Origin: Clostridiales bacterium
GTDB lineage: Bacteria; Bacillota; Clostridia; Christensenellales; Pumilibacteraceae
DNA: 52,082 nucleotides
Direction: 5' to 3'
NCBI GenBank assembly: GCA_031286385.1
Contig: JAITUJ010000013.1
Coordinates: 1-52,082 of the forward strand
In this document: one piece after another, positions 9,480 to 18,355 of the stretch
Layout of the letters: every line of letters starts with the position of its first letter
How positions within the stretch are numbered: position 1 is the first letter of the stretch
The notes under the pieces: model-generated
Told to the model about the DNA's origin: nothing
What the model saw: only the letters and a program-made list of their open reading frames with translations
Databases searched by the model: none
Made by a program: the position numbers and the translations under genes

Positions 9480-9508
9480 ATTATAAACTGTTTATCAAAA
9501 CTTGTCAA
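9480..9508 (-). promoter_or_regulatory. Consensus ahpC promoter with palindromic candidate operator
   Basis: TTGACA (9503-9508), 17-nt spacer, TATAAT (9480-9485). A perfect 6-1-6 palindrome, ATAAACTGTTTAT (9483-9495), overlaps the -10 box. Its 7-1-7-like layout and AT content recall Fur/PerR-family boxes, but it does not match the PerR consensus closely. Confidence 0.8.
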
Positions 9509-9573
9509 CTACAAATCACTCTGCACTGTTAAAAAGTTGTTAAAGACAAACAAAATAACAAATTATATGTAAA

Positions 9574-9593
9574 GGGCGACACTTTGGTCACCC
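9574..9593 (-). terminator. Weak terminator of the surface-protein gene
   Basis: GGGCGAC (9574-9580) and GTCACCC (9587-9593) pair with one mismatch around a 6-nt loop, followed on the minus strand by only TTTA. It lies about 22 nt past the stop codon at 9616. Confidence 0.45.
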
Positions 9594-9615
9594 GAATTGA
9601 GTGTCATTAAAAAAT

Positions 9616-12600
9616 TTAGTTTTTATGCGTTGTTGTTGGTACTTTGACCTTTTTAAATCTAATCAAATATACAAATGCACCCAAAATCAAGACAATAGCA
9701 ACGACTATCAAAATTGTACTTATAGTAGCCAAAGGAATTCCGCCTGACGATGATTTAGGTAACACTATTATGGTATCAGATATCACAGTAACAAGCCCCA
9801 CATTATCCGTGACAGTGTACCTCACAGTCCAGTGACCACTTGCATTGAGATTCCAACCTATCCCTTGTGACAATCTGTCCGTAGATTCACCTACTACATT
9901 GCCATTTGGATCTATCAATTCCTTTCTAAAATTTAAGCCCCTATCTCTAATTTGTGTTGCCACTCTACTATCTTCTTGATTGACATTTCCATTTGGGTCA
10001 GGTGTAATTCCTATAAGGTCCTCCAAATATATCATGTCAAATACAAAATTGGTATCAAACGATCTAGTTATTGTCCTACTATAATTTCTACCGGAGATAC
10101 TTTTGTTTTCGTCTATACTAAACTCTGGCGAATTTGTTCTGCCAACCCATATAGAATAGCTTTGTTCTGCACTCACATTTCCTTGAGTAGCTGTATAAGT
10201 TATCGTATATTCTCCATTTTCTACTGGAACAAAGTACCAACCAGTTTGACCGTACATAGGGTGATCTTCGTCAGTAAATATCGGGTGGTCACTAGGCAAG
10301 TCATCTGTTCTAAAAGTTTCTACTCTTACACCACCCACAGTAATTTCTGGCTGACTTACATTAAAATTGCGGCCTGAATTGAAAGCTACGACATTGGGTA
10401 ATACATAAATGTCATTTTGGTCACTAGCAATATCTAAATGCATTACAAAACCACGATTGCCACTTACGCTAAATATAACATTCTCATCACTGTCAGAAAC
10501 TTGAATATTGTGTAAACCATCATCCATCGTGTCACCATTATTCCAATCAGCGTTGTCCGTACTCAAAAAAGAATCTCCAAGCCATTGGTTATTAGAACCA
10601 TCGACACCTCTATTGAAAGCTCTTTGCTCATAAAGGAAAGTACCCTCAACTCGTGGAGTGAATGTATTGCCCATCAACTCAAAAGGACCACCTGTAATGC
10701 GTCGTCGAGTGTGTGCATTTTTGCTTTCACTAGGAAAACTCCAAGATGGCAAGCTTACTGATGAGAATAAATCCATACTACTAGGCACTATTTGATTGGA
10801 CCTTTCATAGCTTGAAGCACTGCGACCTACTGATGAACTGTTAGACTTTGGAATTGCTCCTCCACCATTTGTTCTATCGACAGAAAAATAACCAACATCT
10901 ATTGTGTTTATACCTCGTGCAGTGAATGCGCGTATTGTAATCGTATGTTCGCCCGAACTGGTAGAAAGAAAACTGATATTGCCTACATTTAGACTGTAAG
11001 TGTCGCTAGCACTATCGTAAGACCACCAAGAATCTACGGACATTCCATTTGTCAAAAGTTCGGGAAATTCATTCAACACATAGTCAGGACCAGTAATTCC
11101 ATTACCACTTGTGCTACCAGTGTACCTTTCCAAAGAATGAATGGAAATCTCAAAACCGATAAACTCTCTGTCCTGCTCAGTCAAACCAGAAGCCACAACA
11201 GCACCACCCAAGTTGACTTGTTGCCCTTGCGTAAAAGTAGCGTCCAAATTTAAGTGACTGACTATATCAAGTTTGTCATTTATCTCTTTATTATTAAATA
11301 ACTCTGTTACGACAGATACACTTCTAGCTATAGAACCCACAGTCAAAGAGTCGGTATCTGGACTTGCCAGTGATGTGTTTCCTGTAAGGCTAGTGGCTTT
11401 TAAACTAAATTGCAGTGTTGCTATTCCGTTTTTAGCACCTGTTGTCAAGTCTACTATGTTGCCAAATTCTCTTGCCAAATCATCGGACTGATATTCTGTT
11501 AAATACACCTTATCGTCAATCCAAACCAATCTTTCGATACCTTTCAAATCAAATTTCTGTGTCGTTTGACCACTTTGATCAACGCCATCTCCGTCATTTA
11601 CTTTTAGAGTGTACTCCATTTTTGGTCTTTCATGGTTAACAGATGATACAGTAGGGGTAGGTATCCAATATTCCAATGTTTCATCTGCCACCAAAAACGA
11701 CTCAACGACAGGCAGACTTGCATGTGCTGGCGAATTATCCACAAAGTTAGAACTTACGTCAATAGAATAGCGTCGTGTTGTCGTTCTACCAGCAGCATCT
11801 ATAAATTTATACTCCAAAGTATATACACCTGCAAAGTCAACTTGTTGTGCATTTGCAAAACTTGAATATTCAGCAAAATTAAATCCGTCTTTAAATACAC
11901 TTTGAGAATTAAAAACGAGTCCGCCATCTGTCACACCCACTTTTTCACCCAAATTTTGTTGTTCAGGATTGCCAAACAAATCATTAAAACGCCAAATGTC
12001 CGTGCCTTGTGGATTTATCAGTGTAGCTTCTACTCTAATGACAGAATTTGCTGTATCCCCCTCTGTCACTCTCAACTTGGACACATTGTCTACAATTTCC
12101 ATTCTGTCTTCAAAGTATGGGTCACCTTCTTTTTGACCCTCCAATTTTGGTCCTGGAAAGTATAGCGTGCTATCCGTCAATTGTACAGTTTGGTATCGAC
12201 TGCTGTTTGGTTGTTGTATAAAGTTCCCATTGCTGTCCGTTGCCAATAAACTTACAGTAGCTCCCCATTGAGAAGGAATCATGTAGTCGTCTATCCTTTG
12301 CACAACGGGAGACAAACCGTCAATTACCGTCACAGTAAACCTATGTTGTTGACTAGGATTTAATCTTGTGTACTCCACTCCATTTATTACAACGGGTGTA
12401 GTATCACTAAAACGGCTACTAAAAGCTTGATAAGTCACTTGATAGTCCCCTGTCAAAGTAGGATAAAATGACATGTTTTGACCATTATCAAAATAGACAG
12501 GCTTTGCTTTTTCTCCAATGACACCTGTTGCCCAACCAGTCTTTTTGTCAAACTGAATAGGGTCATTTTTGTCAATTTCTTTTACAGGGCTACCGCTAGG

Positions 12601-13590
12601 ATCTATTACGGTAACAACTATCCTGATATCATTGCCTTCATATACATCAGAACCACTAGCTTTTGGCAATTGAACTTGGGTATTCAAGTTTCCCGTATTT
12701 GATGGTGCAGAAACTTGTAATCTTGGAGTGCTGGTATTATCAAATCTATTTTGCAAACTCACTTTATAGTCTTTTGTCAAAAGAGGTGCAGCTCTACCAG
12801 TATCTGTGCTGAAAAATGAATACCTAATAAAGTAAGTTATATTCTGATCATCTGTTGGAAACCTAAAAGGTTTCTCCCTTGTACCTTCACCTTGCAAAGT
12901 AACAACTTCACTGTTGTTGCTTTGACCACTCATTCCACCACGACGCACATCTACTATGACATAATTATTGCGCGTATCGTCAAAATTGCCCAACTTAGAC
13001 CCATCTAATAGATTGCTAAACAAATCATCCTCTGTACCCAATATATTGCTTCTTGTCCCAAAATCGTCATAAGACACTACGGTTGCTTGCGGCAATTCTA
13101 CCCAATACTTTTCTCCATTTTCTGGCGACCTCGGCGCTATGGATGGGATAGATGCACCGTCATTTTCTACTTCCAAAATCAAATCGTCTTCCACATAAGA
13201 CAAAATACTAAAATCCCTGTATTGAGAACCACTTACAGGATCGCTGTATATCAAATTGTAATGTCCCACCTCACTAGCTACTATTTCACCATTTGAATCA
13301 ATTTGAGATGATACATCCATGCCACTCGGTGACATCAATTTGATATCCAACCCGCTGACAACTTCTACATTAAAACTTCCACCAAACTTAACCCTCTTTT
13401 GCACTTCCACTGATGACATTAAAGGGTCAATGACAGCTCTGCTGATATGCCCCCTACTTGTGCCACGAGGACCAAAATCAAAAGTCCGTGCCCAAGCTAA
13501 TGACTTTGGACTGGAAAACAAAAGTGTCGTAATAACCACAAAAGCCACTAAACTTGCAACCAGCTTTTTTCTGTTTGATAAAACTCTCAT
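9616..13590 (-). CDS. Large exported, membrane-anchored surface protein with Ig-like repeats
   Basis: At 1324 aa this is the largest protein in the window. It has a signal peptide (basic MRVLSNRKK, hydrophobic core, AWA cleavage site near residue 34), a long extracellular region, a single C-terminal membrane helix (about residues 1288-1312) and a basic tail; there is no LPXTG. The ectodomain contains repeated beta-sandwich-like modules whose last strands read like GDYQVTYQ, GVYTLEYKF, GEYTITYTAT and HWTVRYTV, often followed by D..G and a new strand. This is a common bacterial Ig/cadherin-like pattern. Ser/Asn/Asp-rich linkers occur, for instance around residue 930. An SD (AGGGAG) lies 12 nt before the ATG. 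The role is unknown; adhesion or envelope architecture is plausible. It is transcribed from its own promoter. Confidence 0.8.
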   Translation of the reverse strand: MRVLSNRKKLVASLVAFVVITTLLFSSPKSLAWARTFDFGPRGTSRGHISRAVIDPLMSSVEVQKRVKFGGSFNVEVVSGLDIKLMSPSGMDVSSQIDSNGEIVASEVGHYNLIYSDPVSGSQYRDFSILSYVEDDLILEVENDGASIPSIAPRSPENGEKYWVELPQATVVSYDDFGTRSNILGTEDDLFSNLLDGSKLGNFDDTRNNYVIVDVRRGGMSGQSNNSEVVTLQGEGTREKPFRFPTDDQNITYFIRYSFFSTDTGRAAPLLTKDYKVSLQNRFDNTSTPRLQVSAPSNTGNLNTQVQLPKASGSDVYEGNDIRIVVTVIDPSGSPVKEIDKNDPIQFDKKTGWATGVIGEKAKPVYFDNGQNMSFYPTLTGDYQVTYQAFSSRFSDTTPVVINGVEYTRLNPSQQHRFTVTVIDGLSPVVQRIDDYMIPSQWGATVSLLATDSNGNFIQQPNSSRYQTVQLTDSTLYFPGPKLEGQKEGDPYFEDRMEIVDNVSKLRVTEGDTANSVIRVEATLINPQGTDIWRFNDLFGNPEQQNLGEKVGVTDGGLVFNSQSVFKDGFNFAEYSSFANAQQVDFAGVYTLEYKFIDAAGRTTTRRYSIDVSSNFVDNSPAHASLPVVESFLVADETLEYWIPTPTVSSVNHERPKMEYTLKVNDGDGVDQSGQTTQKFDLKGIERLVWIDDKVYLTEYQSDDLAREFGNIVDLTTGAKNGIATLQFSLKATSLTGNTSLASPDTDSLTVGSIARSVSVVTELFNNKEINDKLDIVSHLNLDATFTQGQQVNLGGAVVASGLTEQDREFIGFEISIHSLERYTGSTSGNGITGPDYVLNEFPELLTNGMSVDSWWSYDSASDTYSLNVGNISFLSTSSGEHTITIRAFTARGINTIDVGYFSVDRTNGGGAIPKSNSSSVGRSASSYERSNQIVPSSMDLFSSVSLPSWSFPSESKNAHTRRRITGGPFELMGNTFTPRVEGTFLYEQRAFNRGVDGSNNQWLGDSFLSTDNADWNNGDTMDDGLHNIQVSDSDENVIFSVSGNRGFVMHLDIASDQNDIYVLPNVVAFNSGRNFNVSQPEITVGGVRVETFRTDDLPSDHPIFTDEDHPMYGQTGWYFVPVENGEYTITYTATQGNVSAEQSYSIWVGRTNSPEFSIDENKSISGRNYSRTITRSFDTNFVFDMIYLEDLIGITPDPNGNVNQEDSRVATQIRDRGLNFRKELIDPNGNVVGESTDRLSQGIGWNLNASGHWTVRYTVTDNVGLVTVISDTIIVLPKSSSGGIPLATISTILIVVAIVLILGAFVYLIRFKKVKVPTTTHKN

Positions 13591-13974
13591 TATAAATTTT
13601 TACTCCCTTAGTTTTGTTATAAAATACACTTGTCCAAAAAAATAATTCCCACTTAAAAATATCTATCTAAACTTTGTCTTTTATTAAGCTACCAATAAAG
13701 TTTGTACTGTAATCAATACATAATCTGACAACTCATACACTAATATACAATAAATTGAAACCAATGTCAAGTATTTTTATTACTATTTGTCACAAAAATT
13801 TATCGCAAAAAATTGTATCTTTAAGAAAATCAATCAAAAAACTTTTGTATTGAGCCCTAACAATTTAATAGTTGTAACCCCTGCCATTTAATTGTACAAA
13901 TAGACTTTTTTACAAGTTGAAACTTAAAATATTAAAATCAACATTTTTACTATAATGTGAATATTTGGTAAATT
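13591..13974 (-). other. Intergenic region: leader and promoter of the surface-protein gene
   Basis: AT-rich, with no gene. It contains the consensus promoter at 13742-13770 and an untranslated leader of about 145 nt. I saw no clear terminator for coaX in the right half. Confidence 0.6.
13742..13770 (-). promoter_or_regulatory. Promoter of the surface-protein gene
   Basis: TTGACA (13765-13770), 17-nt spacer, TATATT (13742-13747). It predicts a leader of roughly 145 nt before the ATG at 13590. Confidence 0.7.
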
Positions 13975-14739
13975 TTATGCGTTTAGCAAAAAAATTCTAT
14001 AAAGACCGTACAGTGTCAGGCTCCTATCCACTACATCAAATACACTGCTATGCGACTTTAAAAGTTGGCTCAACCCTCCCGTGCAAATTACTTTAAAGTC
14101 TGTATTCAACTCTCTTTTTATGGAATTTACGATATACTCTACTGCCCCAATAAATCCATATATTATCCCTGACTGCATATTGGCAATGGTGTTTTTACCT
14201 ACAACCATAGTGGGCGCTATCAGTTCAATCTCTGGCAAGCGTGCTGCACTGTTACTCAAACTGTCTGCACCTGTCTTCAACCCCATACTAATGGCTCCCC
14301 CCAAAAATTGCTTTTGAGCATTTATTACATTAAAAGTAGTCGCCGTGCCACAATCAATCACTATCAATGGTGCACCATATTTATAAACTGCGGCTACACA
14401 TCCAGCAATTCTATCCGCACCCACTTCTTTTGGGTTGTCATACTTTATGTCCATACCTGTCTTAATGCCGCTTCCCACAAAGAGTGCCTTTTTACCAAAG
14501 TAATATTCACACACTCTTTCAAACGAATAGTTCAAGTTTGGATTTACACTGCCTATGACAATACCTTTGATTTTGTCCGGTGCAACTCCATTCCTATCCA
14601 ACTGTGCAACGATATCAACACCATATTCGTCGCTTGTCCTTGGTGGCCGTGAAGACAATCTAAAACTAAATGCAAGTATGTCTTTGTTAAAGACACCTAT
14701 TTTAATGTTTGTGTTTCCTATGTCAATTGCTAAAATCAT
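13975..14739 (-). CDS. coaX: Type III pantothenate kinase
   Basis: Phosphorylates pantothenate, the first step of coenzyme A synthesis; type III enzymes belong to the ASKHA fold and resist feedback by CoA. The 254 aa match the family. Motifs are DIGNTNIKIGVF (phosphate 1), the conserved GADRIAGCVAA mid-protein, and DCGTATTFNVI (phosphate 2). The gene starts 9 nt after the upstream ECF substrate-binding gene ends and is last in the operon that begins at 17000. This pairing suggests that uptake and first phosphorylation of the vitamin are co-expressed. Confidence 0.93.
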   Translation of the reverse strand: MILAIDIGNTNIKIGVFNKDILAFSFRLSSRPPRTSDEYGVDIVAQLDRNGVAPDKIKGIVIGSVNPNLNYSFERVCEYYFGKKALFVGSGIKTGMDIKYDNPKEVGADRIAGCVAAVYKYGAPLIVIDCGTATTFNVINAQKQFLGGAISMGLKTGADSLSNSAARLPEIELIAPTMVVGKNTIANMQSGIIYGFIGAVEYIVNSIKRELNTDFKVICTGGLSQLLKSHSSVFDVVDRSLTLYGLYRIFLLNA

Positions 14740-14748
14740 AAATCTATC

Positions 14749-15318
14749 TTAAATTTGTTGAGTATTTTTTAACTCAACTTTCATTCGTTTTACTATAATA
14801 CGAGACATTACAGGGGTAATAATTGAGTTCATAACCAATTCTAAAATTGCTGTGGGAATGATAAAGGCTACGTATGCCCACGTTGTAACAAAATTAGAAT
14901 ACGCTTCTGGAACAAATATTACAATTGCACCTATTACAAACAGAGTATTTGCAGAACTGCCAAAAATGGCACAAAAAATTCCTGTCGGTATAATTTTTGA
15001 CTTGCTAATATAAAACACAAATACGCTGACATAGTGTGCTACCAACCCTGCAAACAGTCTAGGCAAAATTGCCAAGTGTGGATTGGATTGAAAAGCCAAT
15101 CCGACTACCGAGGGTCTTATATAAGCAAATATCCAACTAATTATACCTGCTGTAAGTGAAACATACACGGATATTTTAATTTTTCTAAAAGCCGATATCA
15201 CCACCAAAACCGGTATAAAGCCAAAAAAAGGCAAACCAAAAGACGGAGGAATAAGTGACAAGACTATTATGAGTGCAGTTGCAATAGAGCATACCGCCAC
15301 TAGTCTAGATTGTTTCAT
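14749..15318 (-). CDS. ECF transporter substrate-binding (S) component, probably for pantothenate
   Basis: Integral membrane protein of 189 aa with about five to six hydrophobic segments, the size and pattern of energy-coupling-factor S components. It would capture a vitamin and use shared EcfT/EcfA subunits encoded elsewhere. Specificity for pantothenate is inferred only from its position 9 nt upstream of coaX in the same operon. A strong SD (AGGAG, 6 nt) precedes the ATG. The upstream gene ends 17 nt before it. I cannot rule out a related substrate. Confidence 0.72.
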   Translation of the reverse strand: MKQSRLVAVCSIATALIIVLSLIPPSFGLPFFGFIPVLVVISAFRKIKISVYVSLTAGIISWIFAYIRPSVVGLAFQSNPHLAILPRLFAGLVAHYVSVFVFYISKSKIIPTGIFCAIFGSSANTLFVIGAIVIFVPEAYSNFVTTWAYVAFIIPTAILELVMNSIITPVMSRIIVKRMKVELKNTQQI

Positions 15319-15335
15319 AAAAAACTCCTATATTT

Positions 15336-17000
15336 TTAAACCCATATAACATTACTGATGATTACTGGGCTCTGTGAATTGATTTTTATACTGACGGCGT
15401 CATTCCAAAAAAGTTGACCTTTACCTTTAAATTCACTCTCTCGCAAATGCAATTTACTCCAACTGCGATCAGGTTCTATCTTTGTCTTAAAAACAAAAGG
15501 CTCAAATCCGGACTTTGACACCACAGTAAATGTAAGCTCTTGTGTTGTATACGAACAAATACTAAGTTGTAAAATATTGTTTACTTCACCTTTGTATTTT
15601 TGGTCACCTATTTTAAAAGATGCCAATTCACAACTAGTACCCGTCACACCCACTATCCCAAAAGGTCCTTCAACCATTTCCACACCGCCACTTATCGCGG
15701 ACTCTCTGTCCACAACTGTCCAATCATCTTGTTGCATTTCGCCATCATACACAAGCCGCATTCTATTTATGCTGGTCTGTTGACTGTCCAAAGTTATACT
15801 TGTCTTTAACATTGTTGTGCTAAAACAGTACCCATTTTTAAAAACTACATTGGCATAAGTCCTGTACTCTGTTATCCCTTGTTCTAAATCAATTTTGGAC
15901 AAAAACTCTCCATCGCCCAAGTTTTCCACTTTATTTTGATACCAATATCTAAACTGGGGCAGTGTGGTTGTCAAAAAATCACTAGCGGACACAAAGACTT
16001 GAACGTGTTCGACTACACTGCTGTCCGCTTTTATATGAAAGTATATGCTGTCATTGTTTACTTTTTTTTGAATTATTGGAGTACTTGGCATAAAAGCAAA
16101 CTTATCTAGGGACTGCATGATATCAGACAACCATAGAAGTTCATTTTGACATTGCAACTTACCTACTGTATGATTACAACTCTGTGATATGGACAATCGT
16201 TTTGTAATGTTTGTAAAAACTGAACTCTCTGACCCTATTGTACTAAACAATTCTGCCATGCGGTCAAAACTGCCATCCCCCTCATTTGTGGACAACTCCA
16301 ATAAAAATGGTTTGTCAACATAAGGTGTATAATTGCCGCTAGAAAATGCTGCATTGAATATTATACTATCTTTATCATTTTCTTTCAAAAAACAGTCAGC
16401 ATCAAACTTGACGACTACACACTGTATTTTATCAAAAATGGTAGCAACTTTTATTGCGTGTGCCCCACCGACTCCAAAACCCACAATGGCAATATTCTCG
16501 CCAATGTAAAAAGCTTTTCTCATATCAGAATGTAGCCAATTTAACATAGCTACTGCCCTAAAAGAAACAATACTCCAATAGTACCAACAACTGTCTTTAT
16601 AAGACTTGACTGGCCTTGTCATATCACTTTTGTTGCCCTTATATATGCAGTGTTCTAAGTGATTTGGATACAGCGTAGTTTTGCTTGCGCCCTCCCTAGC
16701 TCCCAAATAGTCGTATTGAAAAACTGCAAATCCTTTGTCTAGATACTTGTCAACATTTCGCTTTTCAAAACTCATATCAATATCATCTGCTATCATGATT
16801 ACAGGTGGAGCGATGTCATCTACTCTCTTTGCCAGCCTACAAAAAACTCTAATACAAGTGGTTTCAAATTTGACAGCAGTAAAATAGGCCTCTATAAAAG
16901 CCACTCCATTTTTATTAAACTTGTCGACAATGGACACCTCCAAGTCTGGAGTGTCAAAGTCCATATCTTTCCATAGATTTACTGCTGTAACAATTTCCAT
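15336..17000 (-). CDS. Alpha/beta-hydrolase-fold protein lacking the nucleophile
   Basis: A 554-aa cytoplasmic protein without a signal peptide. The first half resembles acetyl-esterase or BAAT/acyl-CoA-thioesterase alpha/beta hydrolases: FAVFQYDYLGAREG on the central sheet, then helix YYWSIVSFRAVAMLNWL, then the nucleophile-elbow strand IAIVGFGVGGAHA at about residues 170-181. In active relatives this elbow is GxSxG (or has Cys); here the middle residue, about 176, is Gly. The second half looks beta-rich. It is the first gene of the operon with the ECF component and coaX, so a link to pantothenate or CoA thioesters is possible but unproven. The promoter is perfect consensus with the -10 ending 7 nt before the ATG and no SD, so the mRNA is probably leaderless. 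Confidence 0.6.
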   Translation of the reverse strand: MEIVTAVNLWKDMDFDTPDLEVSIVDKFNKNGVAFIEAYFTAVKFETTCIRVFCRLAKRVDDIAPPVIMIADDIDMSFEKRNVDKYLDKGFAVFQYDYLGAREGASKTTLYPNHLEHCIYKGNKSDMTRPVKSYKDSCWYYWSIVSFRAVAMLNWLHSDMRKAFYIGENIAIVGFGVGGAHAIKVATIFDKIQCVVVKFDADCFLKENDKDSIIFNAAFSSGNYTPYVDKPFLLELSTNEGDGSFDRMAELFSTIGSESSVFTNITKRLSISQSCNHTVGKLQCQNELLWLSDIMQSLDKFAFMPSTPIIQKKVNNDSIYFHIKADSSVVEHVQVFVSASDFLTTTLPQFRYWYQNKVENLGDGEFLSKIDLEQGITEYRTYANVVFKNGYCFSTTMLKTSITLDSQQTSINRMRLVYDGEMQQDDWTVVDRESAISGGVEMVEGPFGIVGVTGTSCELASFKIGDQKYKGEVNNILQLSICSYTTQELTFTVVSKSGFEPFVFKTKIEPDRSWSKLHLRESEFKGKGQLFWNDAVSIKINSQSPVIISNVIWV

Positions 17001-17007
17001 TACATAT

Positions 17008-17036
17008 ATTATATACTTAAATGGTCAATTTGTCAA
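17008..17036 (-). promoter_or_regulatory. Consensus promoter of the hydrolase-ECF-coaX operon, leaderless type
   Basis: TTGACA (17031-17036), 17-nt spacer, TATAAT (17008-17013), 7 nt, ATG at 17000. All 12 hexamer positions match consensus. Confidence 0.82.
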
Positions 17037-17090
17037 CAATGTTTGCACTTTGACAATTTTGTGTATTGATGATTATTTTGAGAGAATCAT

Positions 17091-17840
17091 TCAAAACAAT
17101 TCCACTACACATTTTACATTGCTTTTTAAATAATTATCTTCCATTATTTGTAAAATAACTTTTACTTGTTTTGTTTCAAATTGCAATCCACTGCTAGCCT
17201 TGTCCTCATCACTATACAGCACAATTGCTGTACTATTAAATGATACGGTATGATTGTCAAAATCTATCTCAAAATCTTGTCTAGATAGATTGTTATAAAA
17301 AGTTACAAAGTCAAAAAAACTGCCCTCAAAAATACACTCAAAGCCGATAGGATTTTTCTCATCATTTATACCTATCATCTGACTTATCTTGTATTCTGGA
17401 AACAACATTCTTGTAGCCATTCCAGATTCATTCAATACTGTGCGGTAATCCCAAATGCTTAGGCCACCAATTTCATAAAATACATGACTATCTGCTGTCT
17501 GTTGTCGCTCTTTTATAATAAAATAATACTTTGCATCATTTTTACTTGCCTGTATAAACAAGTCTGGTCCTTCAAAATTATCAAATTTCTCAACAGTATA
17601 CCCTGCATTTTCTATTTCTTTTTTTTGTTGTTCTAATGACAAACTGGTAGAAAATCTTTTATCATATCCAACAATATAGTCAAATTTAAAGGGTAATACA
17701 AAAGTATATTGTCCAAAGTAGTCTTTTATTGTTCCTTCAAATTTTGACTTAAAAACGCTACAACCAGCCAAAAATAAATCAGCACAACAAAAGATAACCA
17801 CTACGACAACCAGTATTTTTATTTTCTTAAACACTTTCAT
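17091..17840 (-). CDS. Predicted lipoprotein of unknown function
   Basis: The frame is open further upstream, but the ATG at 17840 gives a clear lipoprotein signal: MKVFKKIK, a hydrophobic stretch, then lipobox LAGC with the modified Cys at about residue 26. The mature part (about 220 aa) is a soluble domain I do not recognise, with many aromatic residues, and no metal or catalytic motif is obvious. An AGGGAG sequence lies 18 nt before this ATG, which is unusually far. It is the last gene of a three-gene membrane-associated group (19237 to 17091). A perfect 12-bp hairpin separates it from the gene before. Confidence 0.65.
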   Translation of the reverse strand: MKVFKKIKILVVVVVIFCCADLFLAGCSVFKSKFEGTIKDYFGQYTFVLPFKFDYIVGYDKRFSTSLSLEQQKKEIENAGYTVEKFDNFEGPDLFIQASKNDAKYYFIIKERQQTADSHVFYEIGGLSIWDYRTVLNESGMATRMLFPEYKISQMIGINDEKNPIGFECIFEGSFFDFVTFYNNLSRQDFEIDFDNHTVSFNSTAIVLYSDEDKASSGLQFETKQVKVILQIMEDNYLKSNVKCVVELF

Positions 17841-17886
17841 AACTATTTTGTCTATTTTCTCCCTATAAATAACAATATAAAATACA

Positions 17887-17924
17887 TGCACTAAGAGTTT
17901 ATTAAATAATAAACTCTTAATGCA
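17887..17924 (-). other. Strong hairpin in the membrane-gene cluster
   Basis: Perfect 12-bp arms TAAGAGTTTATT (17892-17903) and AATAAACTCTTA (17908-17919) with a 4-nt loop, extended by TGCA/TGCA after one mismatch. No U-tract follows on the minus strand, so an mRNA processing or stabilising element, or a dyad operator, is more likely than a terminator. Confidence 0.6.
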
Positions 17925-18004
17925 CAAATTATATTTATTGAATGATTGCTCCAATGTGCGATTACAAAAAACCAAATCAAATTTTGTAGCTGTGTTGGGC
18001 ATAG

Positions 18005-18352
18005 TTATATTGATTTTTTTTTATTAAAAAGTTTCATTGTCCATTGAACAAACAGCGGGATAAGATTGCCTAACACATACATTACAGTGGCAAGCTTAAA
18101 AACATCACCATCTACTAAACCTAACCCCTGTAAGATAGCTCCATTGAGCAAAATTGGTGTAAAAAGTGAACTAAACAGACAAACAAATATTTTATATGAA
18201 CTTTTCATAACAAATACTGCAATACCAACAGACAATCCAGCAATAAAGCACATTACTACATACAATATGACATTTTGTGTTAAATAAGGTATTGCAAATG
18301 ACAAAATTACGATGAGCAATGTCAGTATAAAATACATTCGCCTTACTATCAT
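18005..18352 (-). CDS. Small four-helix membrane protein, unknown function
   Basis: The product is 115 aa with about four hydrophobic segments filling almost the whole chain and a basic C-terminal tail (KLFNKKKS). I recognise no family. It starts 3 nt after the stop of the upstream 293-aa gene, a spacing that implies translational coupling; an AGG is present about 9 nt before the ATG. Together with the flanking membrane protein and lipoprotein it probably forms one envelope-associated unit. Confidence 0.6.
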   Translation of the reverse strand: MIVRRMYFILTLLIVILSFAIPYLTQNVILYVVMCFIAGLSVGIAVFVMKSSYKIFVCLFSSLFTPILLNGAILQGLGLVDGDVFKLATVMYVLGNLIPLFVQWTMKLFNKKKSI

Positions 18353-18355
18353 AAA

